From positions 1 to 34,550 of IMG/VR virus record IMGVR_UViG_3300047181_000005: a DNA stretch of 34,550 bases. One strand, written 5' to 3'. A program made the position numbers and the translations under genes. Source of the stretch: a virus. Shown here piece by piece: positions 8,998 to 17,225 of the stretch (the stretch's first letter is position 1; every line of letters begins with the position of its first letter). The notes beneath the pieces were generated by a model. The model did no database searches and was not told where the DNA came from. It was given only the letters and a program-made list of their open reading frames with translations.

Positions 8998-9004
8998 TCC
9001 TCGT
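8998..9004 (-). promoter_or_regulatory. Ribosome binding site of the tail chaperone (ACGAGGA)
   Basis: ACGAGGA ends 4 nt before the ATG at 8993. It shares its core with the boxes before the portal, protease and tape measure genes, but here at normal Shine-Dalgarno distance. Confidence 0.6.
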
Positions 9005-9033
9005 TGTTATATTATGTCGTCTCTTTTCAGTGA

Positions 9034-9070
9034 GGAGGAGAGAGACCGAGACGAGGATTCTCTCTCCTTC
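9034..9070 (-). other. Stem-loop after the tail tube gene
   Basis: GGAGAGAG (9037-9044) is the perfect complement of 9060-9067, extended by A-T, G-T and G-C pairs outward and one A-T pair inward, with a loop of about 13 nt. There is no T-run, so it is not a standard terminator. It fills the 144-nt gap between the tail tube and chaperone genes and could protect the 3' end of the abundant tube mRNA or lower downstream expression. No other feature is seen in this gap. Confidence 0.5.
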
Positions 9071-9137
9071 ATTTCGCGCCCCCTTCTCTCGCCTCAGTTG
9101 GAGCAAGAGTCAGAGTCTTGAAATATACCTCCGAAGT

Positions 9138-10130
9138 TTAGTATGACGCGACAGCGTTTGTGATCACAATCTGAAGAGGTGCTGTTGCGACTGCGGGATC
9201 GTCTATTGCTGAGAGAACAGGCGTTTCTTTGCGAACATCGTTCGCGCCCATTTCGTCAGACCATTCCGTGATTTTTGCTGTTGGATAGAAGAATGCAATC
9301 GAAGGACGTGTCGAGGCTACCGAGCCGACGACATAGCGAGAAGTATCTGAAATCGTCGCTTTCGCTTGAACCTTTGTTCCCGCGCTCCATGCGTCGCGAT
9401 AGGTGTTGTTCGCTCTTATTTTTGAGAATTCCATTGTGAATTCGTCTGCGAGAGTCAAGATGTTTGTCGGTGCTTCGCTTCCGAGTTCGAACATTGTGTC
9501 ATCTCCGTTCAATGGGAATGAGTGAGCAAGTTTCAACGTTAGAATCGAGAGGTTTGCAAGTGCCGATCCGAAGTTTGCGAATTGAAACACTGTATGACGA
9601 CCGAGGAATGAGTTCGGAGCAAGAGAGATCGAGTTTGTGATCGTTGCGCTTGCGGGAAACAGTCCCTTTCCTGAGAATTCCATGTATACAAAGCCCTTTT
9701 GATCAATGGAGAAATCCATTTTTTCGAATCTGAAGCCCGCGATCTTTTGATCTGCAACAGCTGGATCATCAACGAACAGAGTGAATGATTGCTTTGCTGA
9801 GGGAACGTTTGTGTTCAAGTATGTCATAGTGTGAGTATATACGACAGTTTCACCGACTGAAGCACTTGAAGAAATAGAGAATTTTTGTTTCAAAATCATC
9901 GGGAGAATGTCTTCGTTGACTTTCATCTTTCCTGATACTTCGCTCCACTGTAAAGCGGGACGCGCGTCATCAAATGCGAAAGAAGATCCGAGCATTGCTT
10001 CGTCTTTTGCCATTTCGACCTTCGGATCAATTTTGATCTCGACGTTTGGCATGATATAAGTTGCCGACGCTTCGGCTGTATATGGAGTCGCTTCAGGTGC
10101 GATTCCGAGAGTGACAAGTCTTCCGATCAT
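9138..10130 (-). CDS. Major tail (tube) protein
   Basis: 330 aa. The N-terminus (MIGRLVTLGIAPEATPYTAE) and the passages NVEIKIDPKVE and GFVYMEFSGKG fit phage tail tube proteins, which open with an insulin-like start and build a beta barrel. Its place between the tail terminator and the chaperone genes is canonical. The start lacks a Shine-Dalgarno and has an A/T-rich leader. It should be one of the two most abundant virion proteins. Confidence 0.8.
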   Translation of the reverse strand: MIGRLVTLGIAPEATPYTAEASATYIMPNVEIKIDPKVEMAKDEAMLGSSFAFDDARPALQWSEVSGKMKVNEDILPMILKQKFSISSSASVGETVVYTHTMTYLNTNVPSAKQSFTLFVDDPAVADQKIAGFRFEKMDFSIDQKGFVYMEFSGKGLFPASATITNSISLAPNSFLGRHTVFQFANFGSALANLSILTLKLAHSFPLNGDDTMFELGSEAPTNILTLADEFTMEFSKIRANNTYRDAWSAGTKVQAKATISDTSRYVVGSVASTRPSIAFFYPTAKITEWSDEMGANDVRKETPVLSAIDDPAVATAPLQIVITNAVASY

Positions 10131-10134
10131 ATTG

Positions 10135-10308
10135 TTATTTCTTGATATTAGTCTTCACTGAGATTTGTTTTTCAAGAAGTTTTTTCGCTTCTTCCTCGCT
10201 CGTCGCCTCGATGACAATTTTTAGACTGTCAATATGGAAAGTGTACGTTTTTTTTTGTATTTGTGCAACAGGCGTCTCGACGGTTTGTTCGTTTTTCAGT
10301 TTTTTCAT
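10135..10308 (-). CDS. Small Lys/Glu-rich protein before the tail tube gene
   Basis: 57 aa from the ATG that overlaps the upstream stop codon as ATGA; a longer frame reads back into that gene. Residues about 18-50 form a beta-alpha unit (KTYTFHIDSLKIVIEA, then SEEEAKKLLEKQI). It looks like a small phage structural accessory protein, but I do not recognise the family. It is coupled to the genes on both sides. Confidence 0.55.
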   Translation of the reverse strand: MKKLKNEQTVETPVAQIQKKTYTFHIDSLKIVIEATSEEEAKKLLEKQISVKTNIKK

Positions 10309-10805
10309 AATTGTTTCGGTATAATCGTGTATACAATAGAGAAATTTATGCTCAGATATACTCTGAGACCGTCCTCGCCTATTTGATAATCCCATGACGA
10401 GGGCTGAATGTCAATTCTTTCAACGTCTGCGCCCGCGACTGTTCCTCGAAGAGCGTCCGGGATCTCTTGAAGATATTGAAGAACGATGTCTTCGATATCT
10501 TTGATTCGTGTCATTTTACGCTTTGCTTCAGTGAGTTTGTCGGCGTCGCTTGCTCCGGCTTCGAAGTTGATGATTTCGTATGTTACCGCAGTGAATCCCA
10601 TTGCTTGCTCGTTGTATTCGAGCCCCATGACGGAAGTCGATACAGGTGACGGCATAACTTCACAAACAGGAAGAGACGCGGGAAGCGTCAGGAATATCTC
10701 GTCAACGCTTGCGAATAGTGCGTCAGATCCGTTGACGTGTTTGAGTGCTCTGAGATCAGTGAGAATCTTTGTGTGAAATGGATTGCGGATTTGAAAGTTT
10801 GCCAT
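10305..10805 (-). CDS. Tail terminator / tail completion protein
   Basis: 166 aa, directly before the tail tube region and after an HK97 gp10-like gene, the slot of gpU-type tail terminators. The fold is alpha/beta with a helix HTKILTDLRALKHV near the start and a long beta C-terminus (IQPSSWDYQI and YLSINFSIVYTI), as in tail completion proteins that cap the tube and join it to the head. It starts 16 nt after the upstream stop codon. Confidence 0.6.
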   Translation of the reverse strand: MANFQIRNPFHTKILTDLRALKHVNGSDALFASVDEIFLTLPASLPVCEVMPSPVSTSVMGLEYNEQAMGFTAVTYEIINFEAGASDADKLTEAKRKMTRIKDIEDIVLQYLQEIPDALRGTVAGADVERIDIQPSSWDYQIGEDGLRVYLSINFSIVYTIIPKQL

Positions 10806-10821
10806 TGTCTATGATATCAGA

Positions 10822-11316
10822 TTATTTGAAGTTGACCAATTCTCGAGATAATTTGTCGACGAGTAGAATGAAGACTTCGGTGACGGTGTTCTTTGAATTC
10901 CTTTCAGCTCTGACTGCGAATTTGTTCGGACGAATTGACATTTCAACGCCTCTCTTTCTCATTGCCTTGAACATGATGATCTCTTTGTCGGTGTATCCCC
11001 CGCGCGCGCGAACGAGCCCGGTCGTGTACCCGCCGTCAGGATCTCCCTTGAACTTCCCTGTTCCTTGTGAAATATAGAGAGGATACGGCTTTCCCCCGGC
11101 TGATTTTGCTGTTGTTGTCGTGATGAATCCCCCTGCGACATCTTTCGAGGAAATAAGTTGTCGGAGAAGGCTCTTGTCGACAGGTGCTTCCTTTCGATAT
11201 TCTCCCTCGACAATATACTTTGAATCATTGATCCCTTTCGAGAATCGTTTCGAGAGTTCTCCGTCCTTGAGTATCTTTGCGAGTTTTGCTTTGAATTCGA
11301 CGTCAAGATGAATCAT
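10822..11316 (-). CDS. HK97 gp10-like head-tail joining protein
   Basis: 164 aa. It has the typical form of the HK97 gp10 family: an N-terminal helical part, EAPVDKSLLRQ-type APVDTG-like motif at about 44-55, a central YPLYISQGTGKFKG (Y-xx-E/Q-GTG) motif, and a C-terminal helix. Members bind at the head-tail interface during joining. The start overlaps the upstream stop codon by 4 nt. Confidence 0.75.
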   Translation of the reverse strand: MIHLDVEFKAKLAKILKDGELSKRFSKGINDSKYIVEGEYRKEAPVDKSLLRQLISSKDVAGGFITTTTAKSAGGKPYPLYISQGTGKFKGDPDGGYTTGLVRARGGYTDKEIIMFKAMRKRGVEMSIRPNKFAVRAERNSKNTVTEVFILLVDKLSRELVNFK

Positions 11317-11642
11317 GTTGATTTTGCTACAAGTGAGACCTGAAGATGACTGTCATTTCCTTCGAACATGTCAGTGTATAGGCTCACTCCTTGCACTCCG
11401 TATTGAACAGAGTCAATCGTCACAATGTCTCCCGGCTTCACGTCGAGTGAACTGTCGCAACGCATGACGAACTCTTTTCCGAAGTTGTCGACGTTGAACA
11501 ACTGAGAACGGCTCTGAACAGGCTGAAGAGAACAGGCTTGACTCGTTTGTATAGTCGAAGACGTATCGAGGCGATTTGAGCCACTTTTGACCATGCGTTT
11601 TGATGAGAACGTCGTTGTATAGAATGAGGTGATTGTACTCAT
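11313..11642 (-). CDS. Head closure / head-tail adaptor protein
   Basis: 109 aa, between the gp6-like connector and gp10-like genes. Beta-rich with VMRCDSSLDVKPGDIVTIDS, the kind of OB/SH3-like barrel seen in head closure proteins (HK97 gp7 or SPP1 gp16 type). Both ends overlap neighbours by 4 nt, indicating tight coupling. Assignment is mainly by order and size. Confidence 0.6.
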   Translation of the reverse strand: MSTITSFYTTTFSSKRMVKSGSNRLDTSSTIQTSQACSLQPVQSRSQLFNVDNFGKEFVMRCDSSLDVKPGDIVTIDSVQYGVQGVSLYTDMFEGNDSHLQVSLVAKST

Positions 11643-12220
11643 ATTTCAACGGTTGCATATTTATTCAATACGCTCATATACTTCTCCATTGAGGGAGATC
11701 CGAGTTCGTATGTCACGGAGAATCCTCCGAGGTTTTTGCTCTTGATAGTTCCTGAGCCCTTTGTTCCTTTTGCTCCCGCGAACATTTCTTTGACCATTTC
11801 TTTACATACTTGCTGAAGATCATACGGAGAGGTTGCGAATCCCGCAGTGTACACAATGACAAGATCTTCAAATTTTCTGCTCAGTGTGACGATACCTGTT
11901 TGAAGGTCGATCGAGTAGTCAGTCCCGGAAACGAGTGAAGTTTCAGCGTCTCCGTATTTTATCGAAGAAATAGCAACGACAGGAAAGTTCGGGAGTATTA
12001 CCTGAACCGGCAGTTTGTTCAGATCGAACAATGCTTTTTTCTGAAGATCAAAGTCTGATTCGCCATATTCGACGTACTCCGTGAACGACTTGACGACGAT
12101 TGATTTTCCGATAATGGATTCAATCATTGCCGTCGCTGAGAGAATCAGTTGACCGAGGAGAGTGTCGTCAGTTGACACCGTGATTCCGAGATATGTTTTG
12201 AGGTCTGCGAGAGTGATCAT
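11639..12220 (-). CDS. Head-tail connector (HK97 gp6-like)
   Basis: 193 aa. It opens with ITLADLKTYLGITVSTDDTL, followed by LILSATAMIESIIGK, the hallmark N-terminal helices of gp6/YqbG-type connectors, and contains VVYTAGFATSPYDLQQVCKEM (GY/GF-P-DL pattern). Such proteins form a ring under the portal. Position after the capsid gene agrees. Confidence 0.8.
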   Translation of the reverse strand: MITLADLKTYLGITVSTDDTLLGQLILSATAMIESIIGKSIVVKSFTEYVEYGESDFDLQKKALFDLNKLPVQVILPNFPVVAISSIKYGDAETSLVSGTDYSIDLQTGIVTLSRKFEDLVIVYTAGFATSPYDLQQVCKEMVKEMFAGAKGTKGSGTIKSKNLGGFSVTYELGSPSMEKYMSVLNKYATVEI

Positions 12221-12465
12221 TTTGTTTTTGCCTTTGTTTTGTTCCTATAATCTGACGTGCTCACTGTTCGAACGGTCTTTTGATCTTTCGTGATGACTGT
12301 TTTTTGAGCGGTGTTTTGTGCTTTTTCAAGCGTAGGAACTACAGTCTCGACGATTGTGACGTCGGATTTGATTTCATTATAGATTTTGTCTTCGTTTTCG
12401 TAGGTATTCCCGCCGTCATAAACGACTCCGAGATATGCGAATCCGTGTTTTGCAATTACTTTCAT
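12217..12465 (-). CDS. Small head-associated protein of unknown function
   Basis: 82 aa from ATG at 12465 (MKVIAKHGFAYLG); the longer frame upstream would include the hairpin region. The N-terminus is beta-rich (FAYLGVVYDGGNTYE), like short SH3-like phage proteins encoded between capsid and connector; the C-terminus is Lys/Thr-rich and disordered. Overlaps the connector gene by 4 nt. Confidence 0.55.
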   Translation of the reverse strand: MKVIAKHGFAYLGVVYDGGNTYENEDKIYNEIKSDVTIVETVVPTLEKAQNTAQKTVITKDQKTVRTVSTSDYRNKTKAKTK

Positions 12466-12489
12466 TTGTTCACCGATCAATTTATATCT

Positions 12490-12527
12490 GAGTAGGAGGG
12501 AACTCCTTTTGCATTCCCCCCTCACTC
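12490..12527 (-). other. Strong stem-loop after the major capsid gene
   Basis: The minus strand from 12527 to 12490 folds into a stem of about 13 bp (12514-12527 with 12490-12502, one bulged G, one G-U pair) with an 11-nt loop. There is no T-run. It occupies the short gap between the capsid stop and the next gene and probably marks or protects the 3' end of capsid mRNA, or dampens read-through. Confidence 0.6.
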
Positions 12528-12543
12528 AAACATCGAGAGTCAA

Positions 12544-13704
12544 CTATGCTGAGACAGTTGCTCGGGTTGCGAGAGTAACGATTCCAGTTTCGCCAGCGAT
12601 GACGAATGCTGTTCGCTTTGTGACGCGGATTGCCTCTGCGTCATCGGTTGCCAAGTTGACAGATCCGATCGTTCCTTCAGAAAGAATCTTCATCTTGATT
12701 CCTGTTCGGTCTCCGATGAATGCGTGTTTTTTCAAGTCTGCGAATACAACGAACTTCGTTGATTGTGCGGAGGCTGAAATTTTAGGCATTTGATTCGTGA
12801 TAACGATTTCGTGACCCCATGCGAGCGCGGGTTGCGCTTGTGTAGGAGCAACAGGCAAGAAGAAAACGCCGGAGGTTGAAGCCTTCAACACTCGGAGTAC
12901 ATTATAGACAGATCGTGACATATAATATTTCGCTGTTTCGGCTTCCGCTTCGTCTACTTCCGACAATGCGACTTCCATTCCTGCGAGGTCTTCCCATGTA
13001 ATATCTTCGAATCCGTCACCTGCGATCAATTGTGTTGCAGTGACACCGCTCTTTTTCAAGAGACCCTCTGAGCCTGAAGTAGTTCCGCCGATGAACTGTT
13101 CTTCTTCTTTCTTCGAGATTGCGCGAGCAATTCTTTCAGCAAGTAAGGAGACAAGATCAAACGCTGAATCTTCTCCGACTTCAGATGACCAATCAGCGAT
13201 CGCGACATACTTTTTCGCGGTCAATACTGGTTTCCCGAAAGTGATTCCGGTTGCGGTAATCGTTGCAAGTTCGTCTTCGACTGTGACAGTAGGCTCGCCG
13301 GTCAATGCCGTGAGTTCTTTTGTCTTCGATGTCATCGGAAGAACAAACGAATTTCTTCGAATTGCGTTGTATGGGCTCATAAATTTCACAATGAGTTTTT
13401 CGAATTCGACAGGTACTAGATAGCCACCGGCTGATCCTGTCCCTTCGTTCAAGGTCTTCCCTGAAGCCTCGATTCGCTCTTTGTGTAATGCTTTGAGTGT
13501 TTTGCGATCGCCGTTTGCGATTGCGTTCAGGAATTTGACTGTCTTCCCGAGTTGTTTGCCCTCGTCGAGAGCCTTTTTGTCATTTTCTGCGTTAGTGAGT
13601 GCGAATTTTTTCTCGCGAGCGTCATTCATTGTCTCGAAAGACTTTGAGAGATCTGCGATCAATGCCTTCACTTCGGTCATTGTGACTGGTTTGTTTTCGT
13701 CCAT
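12544..13704 (-). CDS. Major capsid protein (HK97 fold)
   Basis: 386 aa. Residues 1 to about 95 are a charged helical region that would serve as the scaffolding delta domain removed by the protease. Then come GTGSAGGYLVPVEFEKLIV, the classic junction of HK97-type capsid proteins, the E-loop and spine helix (SAFDLVSLLAERIARAISKKEEEQFIGG), and the P-domain and A-domain to the C-terminus. The protease gene precedes it by 20 nt. The start has an A/T-rich leader without Shine-Dalgarno, notable for such a highly expressed gene. Confidence 0.9.
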   Translation of the reverse strand: MDENKPVTMTEVKALIADLSKSFETMNDAREKKFALTNAENDKKALDEGKQLGKTVKFLNAIANGDRKTLKALHKERIEASGKTLNEGTGSAGGYLVPVEFEKLIVKFMSPYNAIRRNSFVLPMTSKTKELTALTGEPTVTVEDELATITATGITFGKPVLTAKKYVAIADWSSEVGEDSAFDLVSLLAERIARAISKKEEEQFIGGTTSGSEGLLKKSGVTATQLIAGDGFEDITWEDLAGMEVALSEVDEAEAETAKYYMSRSVYNVLRVLKASTSGVFFLPVAPTQAQPALAWGHEIVITNQMPKISASAQSTKFVVFADLKKHAFIGDRTGIKMKILSEGTIGSVNLATDDAEAIRVTKRTAFVIAGETGIVTLATRATVSA

Positions 13705-13724
13705 GATTGAACTATATTCAAAAT

Positions 13725-14519
13725 TTATACTTTTTTCGTCCCGAACCTTTCAATGAACATTTGCTTGATTTCCTCGAGATCTTTCTGTGTGACATATTGA
13801 GGGGTCTCCTCTTTTTTGTCATCGGCTTCAGGGGTTTCCTGATCCGAAGAGATAGATTTTGATTCCATTAGCGAGAAGACGTTTTGAATGTCTTCAAGTT
13901 CATTTCCTGTTTTATTATACCCGATCTTTTCGCAGAGTTCGTCGGAGAGAAAGAGTTTGCGAAAGGTCTTGACGACCGGGTGTATTCTTTCATAATTGAG
14001 GAGCATTTTGTAGGGATCTTTCTCAATTTGAATTGCTTTTTTCATGCCCTTTGTGACTCGCGCTTCGGGGTTTGCGGGTACTGTGACGAATGACACTTCA
14101 TAGAGTTCCCATTGATTGATTGTGCGAGTGTCAGCGTTGTATCCTCCGTCTTTGATTCCGAATCCGACCGATACTGACGTGATAATTCCTTTTTCGACCA
14201 TTCCTTTGAGATACTGTGCTTTCGGGTGATCAGCGAATTCGACGTATCCTGTCATCATTGGAACGGTATTTTGATCAACGGTTTTTTCTATATTGACGAG
14301 AGTTCCGATGACGTCTTCGATGTCACCGCCGATCATTCTATGACCCCACAATACGATTGAATTCTTTCTGAAATTCTCAATGTCGCAACCGTCAATCATG
14401 AGGACTTCTCCGTCACGATCTTCAACTTGCTTTGAAAGAATGATTTTGATTCGTCCGTCTTCCGATTTTGTGACTTCCGTTTGAAAGTATTTTTTGACGA
14501 CAGTCTGTTTTTCGCTCAT
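13725..14519 (-). CDS. HK97-family prohead protease
   Basis: 264 aa. The peptidase U35/S78 core shows ILSKQVEDRDGEVL, catalytic His in LWGHRM (about residue 59) and Ser in ITSVSVGFG (about 117), followed by WELYEVSFVTVPANPEA. The C-terminal part (about 165-264) is charged and helical, and may assist scaffolding. It acts inside the prohead to cleave the capsid delta domain. A GACGAGGAAATAAT box lies 17 nt before the ATG. Confidence 0.9.
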   Translation of the reverse strand: MSEKQTVVKKYFQTEVTKSEDGRIKIILSKQVEDRDGEVLMIDGCDIENFRKNSIVLWGHRMIGGDIEDVIGTLVNIEKTVDQNTVPMMTGYVEFADHPKAQYLKGMVEKGIITSVSVGFGIKDGGYNADTRTINQWELYEVSFVTVPANPEARVTKGMKKAIQIEKDPYKMLLNYERIHPVVKTFRKLFLSDELCEKIGYNKTGNELEDIQNVFSLMESKSISSDQETPEADDKKEETPQYVTQKDLEEIKQMFIERFGTKKV

Positions 14520-14536
14520 ATTGTATCGAACTCGAT

Positions 14537-14550
14537 ATTATTTCCTCGTC
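14537..14550 (-). promoter_or_regulatory. GACGAGGA box before the protease gene
   Basis: Minus-strand 14-mer identical to 8376-8389. Its GAGGA core is about 23 nt from the protease start codon. The 74-nt gap here holds no other feature I can recognise. Confidence 0.45.
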
Positions 14551-14593
14551 GTCTGTTTTACTGTATCGCATTCCGAGCGTTCGCGCAAGTGTT

Positions 14594-14797
14594 CTACTTT
14601 TTCGCGGAGGCTTTTTCTGCGACTTCGGCTTTCTCGGCGACCTGTTTTTCTTGTTCAGCCTTCAATCTTTCGATCAATTCCTGTTGCACTGTGTTCAATG
14701 CGCCTGAATAGCCTTCGATCTGTATTTTGAGATCGTATGCAAGAGCCTTGATGTCATTGATTGACATTGTTTTGAGATTGTATTCTGTAGGATTCAT
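14594..14797 (-). CDS. Small coiled-coil protein of the head module
   Basis: 67 aa, helical and charged, ending in an Ala/Lys/Glu-rich tail (EKAEVAEKASAKK). The motif MSINDIKALAYDL near residues 11-23 recurs in short phage proteins encoded near fibers and portals. GACGAGGG lies 4 nt before the ATG, a good Shine-Dalgarno. Function unknown; chaperone of the neighbouring fiber is possible. Confidence 0.55.
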   Translation of the reverse strand: MNPTEYNLKTMSINDIKALAYDLKIQIEGYSGALNTVQQELIERLKAEQEKQVAEKAEVAEKASAKK

Positions 14798-14801
14798 AGT
14801 T

Positions 14802-14809
14802 CCCTCGTC
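14802..14809 (-). promoter_or_regulatory. Ribosome binding site GACGAGGG
   Basis: Minus-strand GACGAGGG 4 nt upstream of the 67-aa gene, related to the boxes before other late genes but at normal Shine-Dalgarno distance. Confidence 0.5.
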
Positions 14810-14835
14810 TGAGATTAGTTTTCTATTGTCACCTA

Positions 14836-17214
14836 TTATGAAGCAGAAATCAACCCATGAGCAATCATAGCGTCTCTCAGTGCGTCAATTACTCCGTCAG
14901 TTGTTGCGTCTCCTGAGTTGATCGCGTCGTCACAACGTGCGTCGACTACCCTTGCGCCGACAACTTGAGTCCCTGCGATTTGAATGACGCCACCGCTTGC
15001 AATGTTTACAACGCCCGCGCCTGTGATTCTCATTCTTTCTGTCATTGTGAGGCTTCCGTTGACTGTTGCGATAATCATATCAGCGACCGGAACAGTTGCG
15101 CTCACTGTCATTTGCTGTGTGAAGAATCCTCCGACAGGAACGTTGCTCGAATTGTATGAGGTGAATCCAGTCCAAGTGTTCGCCCCGGTGTTTGTGTTTC
15201 GTGATCTGATAGCAGTTGCAGGGATTGAGGCTGTTGTCGCGTCTCCGACTTGCCCGACGATTGTTCCTGTGATTGTGAATGATCCCCCGCTTGTTAGCGT
15301 GAGGAGAGTTGTTGCTCCGTATTTGAGCGTGAATGTCGTCGAGTTCGAGACCGTTGTCGGAATAGATTGAAGGGAGAAGTTTCCCGCAACGGCTGAAGAT
15401 CCGTTCCACATTGCGCTCTCGAAGTTCAAGATATTTGAACTCCTTTGATCTGCGTATCCTGTCGCACTTGCGCCGATTTGCATTGCTTTGAATGTACCGT
15501 CTGCGAGCATTGACCATTTCAGATCTTGCGCTCCCGCGTTCGATAGATAGAACAACAGATCAGCCGAGCCGACTGTTGCAGAGTGAGAGACGTTTCTGAA
15601 TGCAATTGTACCTGTTGCCATTGCTCCCTGATTTCTATTGATGATTGAAGTCAGGTTGTTGACTGTGCTGTTTGTGTTGTAAAGTAGCGCGTGATAGTTC
15701 GAAAGAGAAGGAGATGTCGCGCTCTGTGATGTTTGCGTGATTAGAGGCTGAAAGAATGAAATCAGTGACGTTGAAGCACCGAAGGCGAGAGAGAGCCAAT
15801 TTGTTCCGCTATTATCCTGAAAGAAGATATTTCCGTTTCTCGCGCCTGTTGAAGGAGTTGCGACGATTCTGAATTCTCTTTCTTCGGGAGCAGATCCAGT
15901 CCACAGAGCGTATCTGAGAGCAAACGTGCCCGATCCGACATTGTTTGCGTATGAGTCAGGAGCGACTTCAGATGTTTTCGCAATATAGATCTTTCCCTTT
16001 GTTGCGTTTGATGTACTTCTCAATTCGAGGTTCTCCCCTGCGCCAGTTCCACCATAGATGACTTGTCCTCCGGCTCTCCCGGCAAGAAGAACGGCAAGCG
16101 CGAGAGCATTGTCGATTGATACTTTGACAAGGTTATTTGTCGGATATTTTGACGTTGACGTGTCGAGAGTTGTGTTTTCTTTGTTTGCAGTAACTTCGTA
16201 ACTTCCCGAAGCCTGTTTCCCTGCGAGTCCGTCGTTCACCGCTTTGACCGTAGGATACAGGGTGTCATTTGAAGTCGCGAGATTGACCGCTTTGTTTGCG
16301 GCATTCTCAGGGGTGAATCCGAGTGAATTCTCTTTCGTCCCGAGCCCTGTGTCGACGTAGGTTTTGACTGCTTTCTGTGAGGGGTATTTCGTGTCAGACG
16401 TTCCGAGGGACGTTGAAATATCTTTGTTTGCTGAGTTCTCAGGAGTATACGAGAAATTCGTTTCCATGACAGACCAATTTGAAGAGGTTTGACCGGGAGC
16501 GTTTGATAGTGCCCTGATTGTATCTCCGATCTGAACCGCTACCCCTCCGAGAGTTCCCGCGACAGAGATGAACCACAAGTCGCCCTTTCTGATTGCTCCG
16601 GCTGTTCCTGAGCCACCTGTTGCCGGATAGGTGTTCACTGAGGCGTCATAGTTCCCTCGATCGTTCAATACTCCGACGAGTTCGTTGTTGATGTAATTGA
16701 TGAGATCTGTTTGATCTGTAATTGTTCCGAGTATAGTTCCCCATAATAGAGAAGGAGTTGCGGGAACAGGAATTCGAAGTCCTGAGATCATTTGATACAC
16801 AATTCTTTCAACGTCTTTTGTCGAAAGAGGCTTCTCGACTCCCTCGAGTGCCTTTGCGATTCCTTCATTGAGTGCCGTTTTGATTTCTTGAATGTTCGGA
16901 AGTTCTTTGAGTGCCTTCTCTGAAGCAAGAGCAATGATTGACCTGACTTCTTCCGTTGTGAAATAGTCAACGCCTTTCTTCGGTCTGATAATCTCGCGAA
17001 TTTCTTCAATTTCCTTTGAGGTCATATAGTCAAGCCCTTTGACCGGAGTCTTGCCGTTTCGACCGTCGATTCCTTTTTCTCCTTGCTCTCCCTGATCGCC
17101 TTTGTCTCCGCGAGTAGGGTTGAAAGATGAAAGAATGTCAACGATGAGAAGTTTGAGTCTTGCCTTTTTGTCTTTCTTGAGAATTTCCGAGTATTCTTTG
17201 AGTAATGGATTCAT
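14836..17214 (-). CDS. Large fiber protein with collagen-like segment
   Basis: 792 aa from the ATG at 17214, which has AAAGG 2 nt upstream; the longer frame starts inside the portal gene. Residues about 35-55 are a Gly-X-Y run (GDKGDQGEQGEKG). A helical neck follows, with two KG-DY-T repeats. Residues about 255-385 hold three pseudo-repeats built on D-x-YP(S/T)xKAVxxxxD and GFTPENAANK. The rest is a long beta-rich shaft ending in a helical knob (DGVIDALRDAM). These are features of trimeric phage fibers. Its location between portal and protease, far from the tail tip genes, suggests a head or neck fiber, but a tail fiber cannot be excluded. Confidence 0.7.
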   Translation of the reverse strand: MNPLLKEYSEILKKDKKARLKLLIVDILSSFNPTRGDKGDQGEQGEKGIDGRNGKTPVKGLDYMTSKEIEEIREIIRPKKGVDYFTTEEVRSIIALASEKALKELPNIQEIKTALNEGIAKALEGVEKPLSTKDVERIVYQMISGLRIPVPATPSLLWGTILGTITDQTDLINYINNELVGVLNDRGNYDASVNTYPATGGSGTAGAIRKGDLWFISVAGTLGGVAVQIGDTIRALSNAPGQTSSNWSVMETNFSYTPENSANKDISTSLGTSDTKYPSQKAVKTYVDTGLGTKENSLGFTPENAANKAVNLATSNDTLYPTVKAVNDGLAGKQASGSYEVTANKENTTLDTSTSKYPTNNLVKVSIDNALALAVLLAGRAGGQVIYGGTGAGENLELRSTSNATKGKIYIAKTSEVAPDSYANNVGSGTFALRYALWTGSAPEEREFRIVATPSTGARNGNIFFQDNSGTNWLSLAFGASTSLISFFQPLITQTSQSATSPSLSNYHALLYNTNSTVNNLTSIINRNQGAMATGTIAFRNVSHSATVGSADLLFYLSNAGAQDLKWSMLADGTFKAMQIGASATGYADQRSSNILNFESAMWNGSSAVAGNFSLQSIPTTVSNSTTFTLKYGATTLLTLTSGGSFTITGTIVGQVGDATTASIPATAIRSRNTNTGANTWTGFTSYNSSNVPVGGFFTQQMTVSATVPVADMIIATVNGSLTMTERMRITGAGVVNIASGGVIQIAGTQVVGARVVDARCDDAINSGDATTDGVIDALRDAMIAHGLISAS

Positions 17215-17225
17215 GACCTTTCTGA

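Noticed and set aside
8994-9137. Tiny 21-codon frame after the tail tube gene
   Set aside because: It falls within the stem-loop, is Ser/Arg low complexity and has no convincing start signal.
10230-10415. Further TTGACA-like hexamers inside coding regions, for example about 10410
   Set aside because: The matching -10 boxes are poor and they lie inside genes of a continuous operon.
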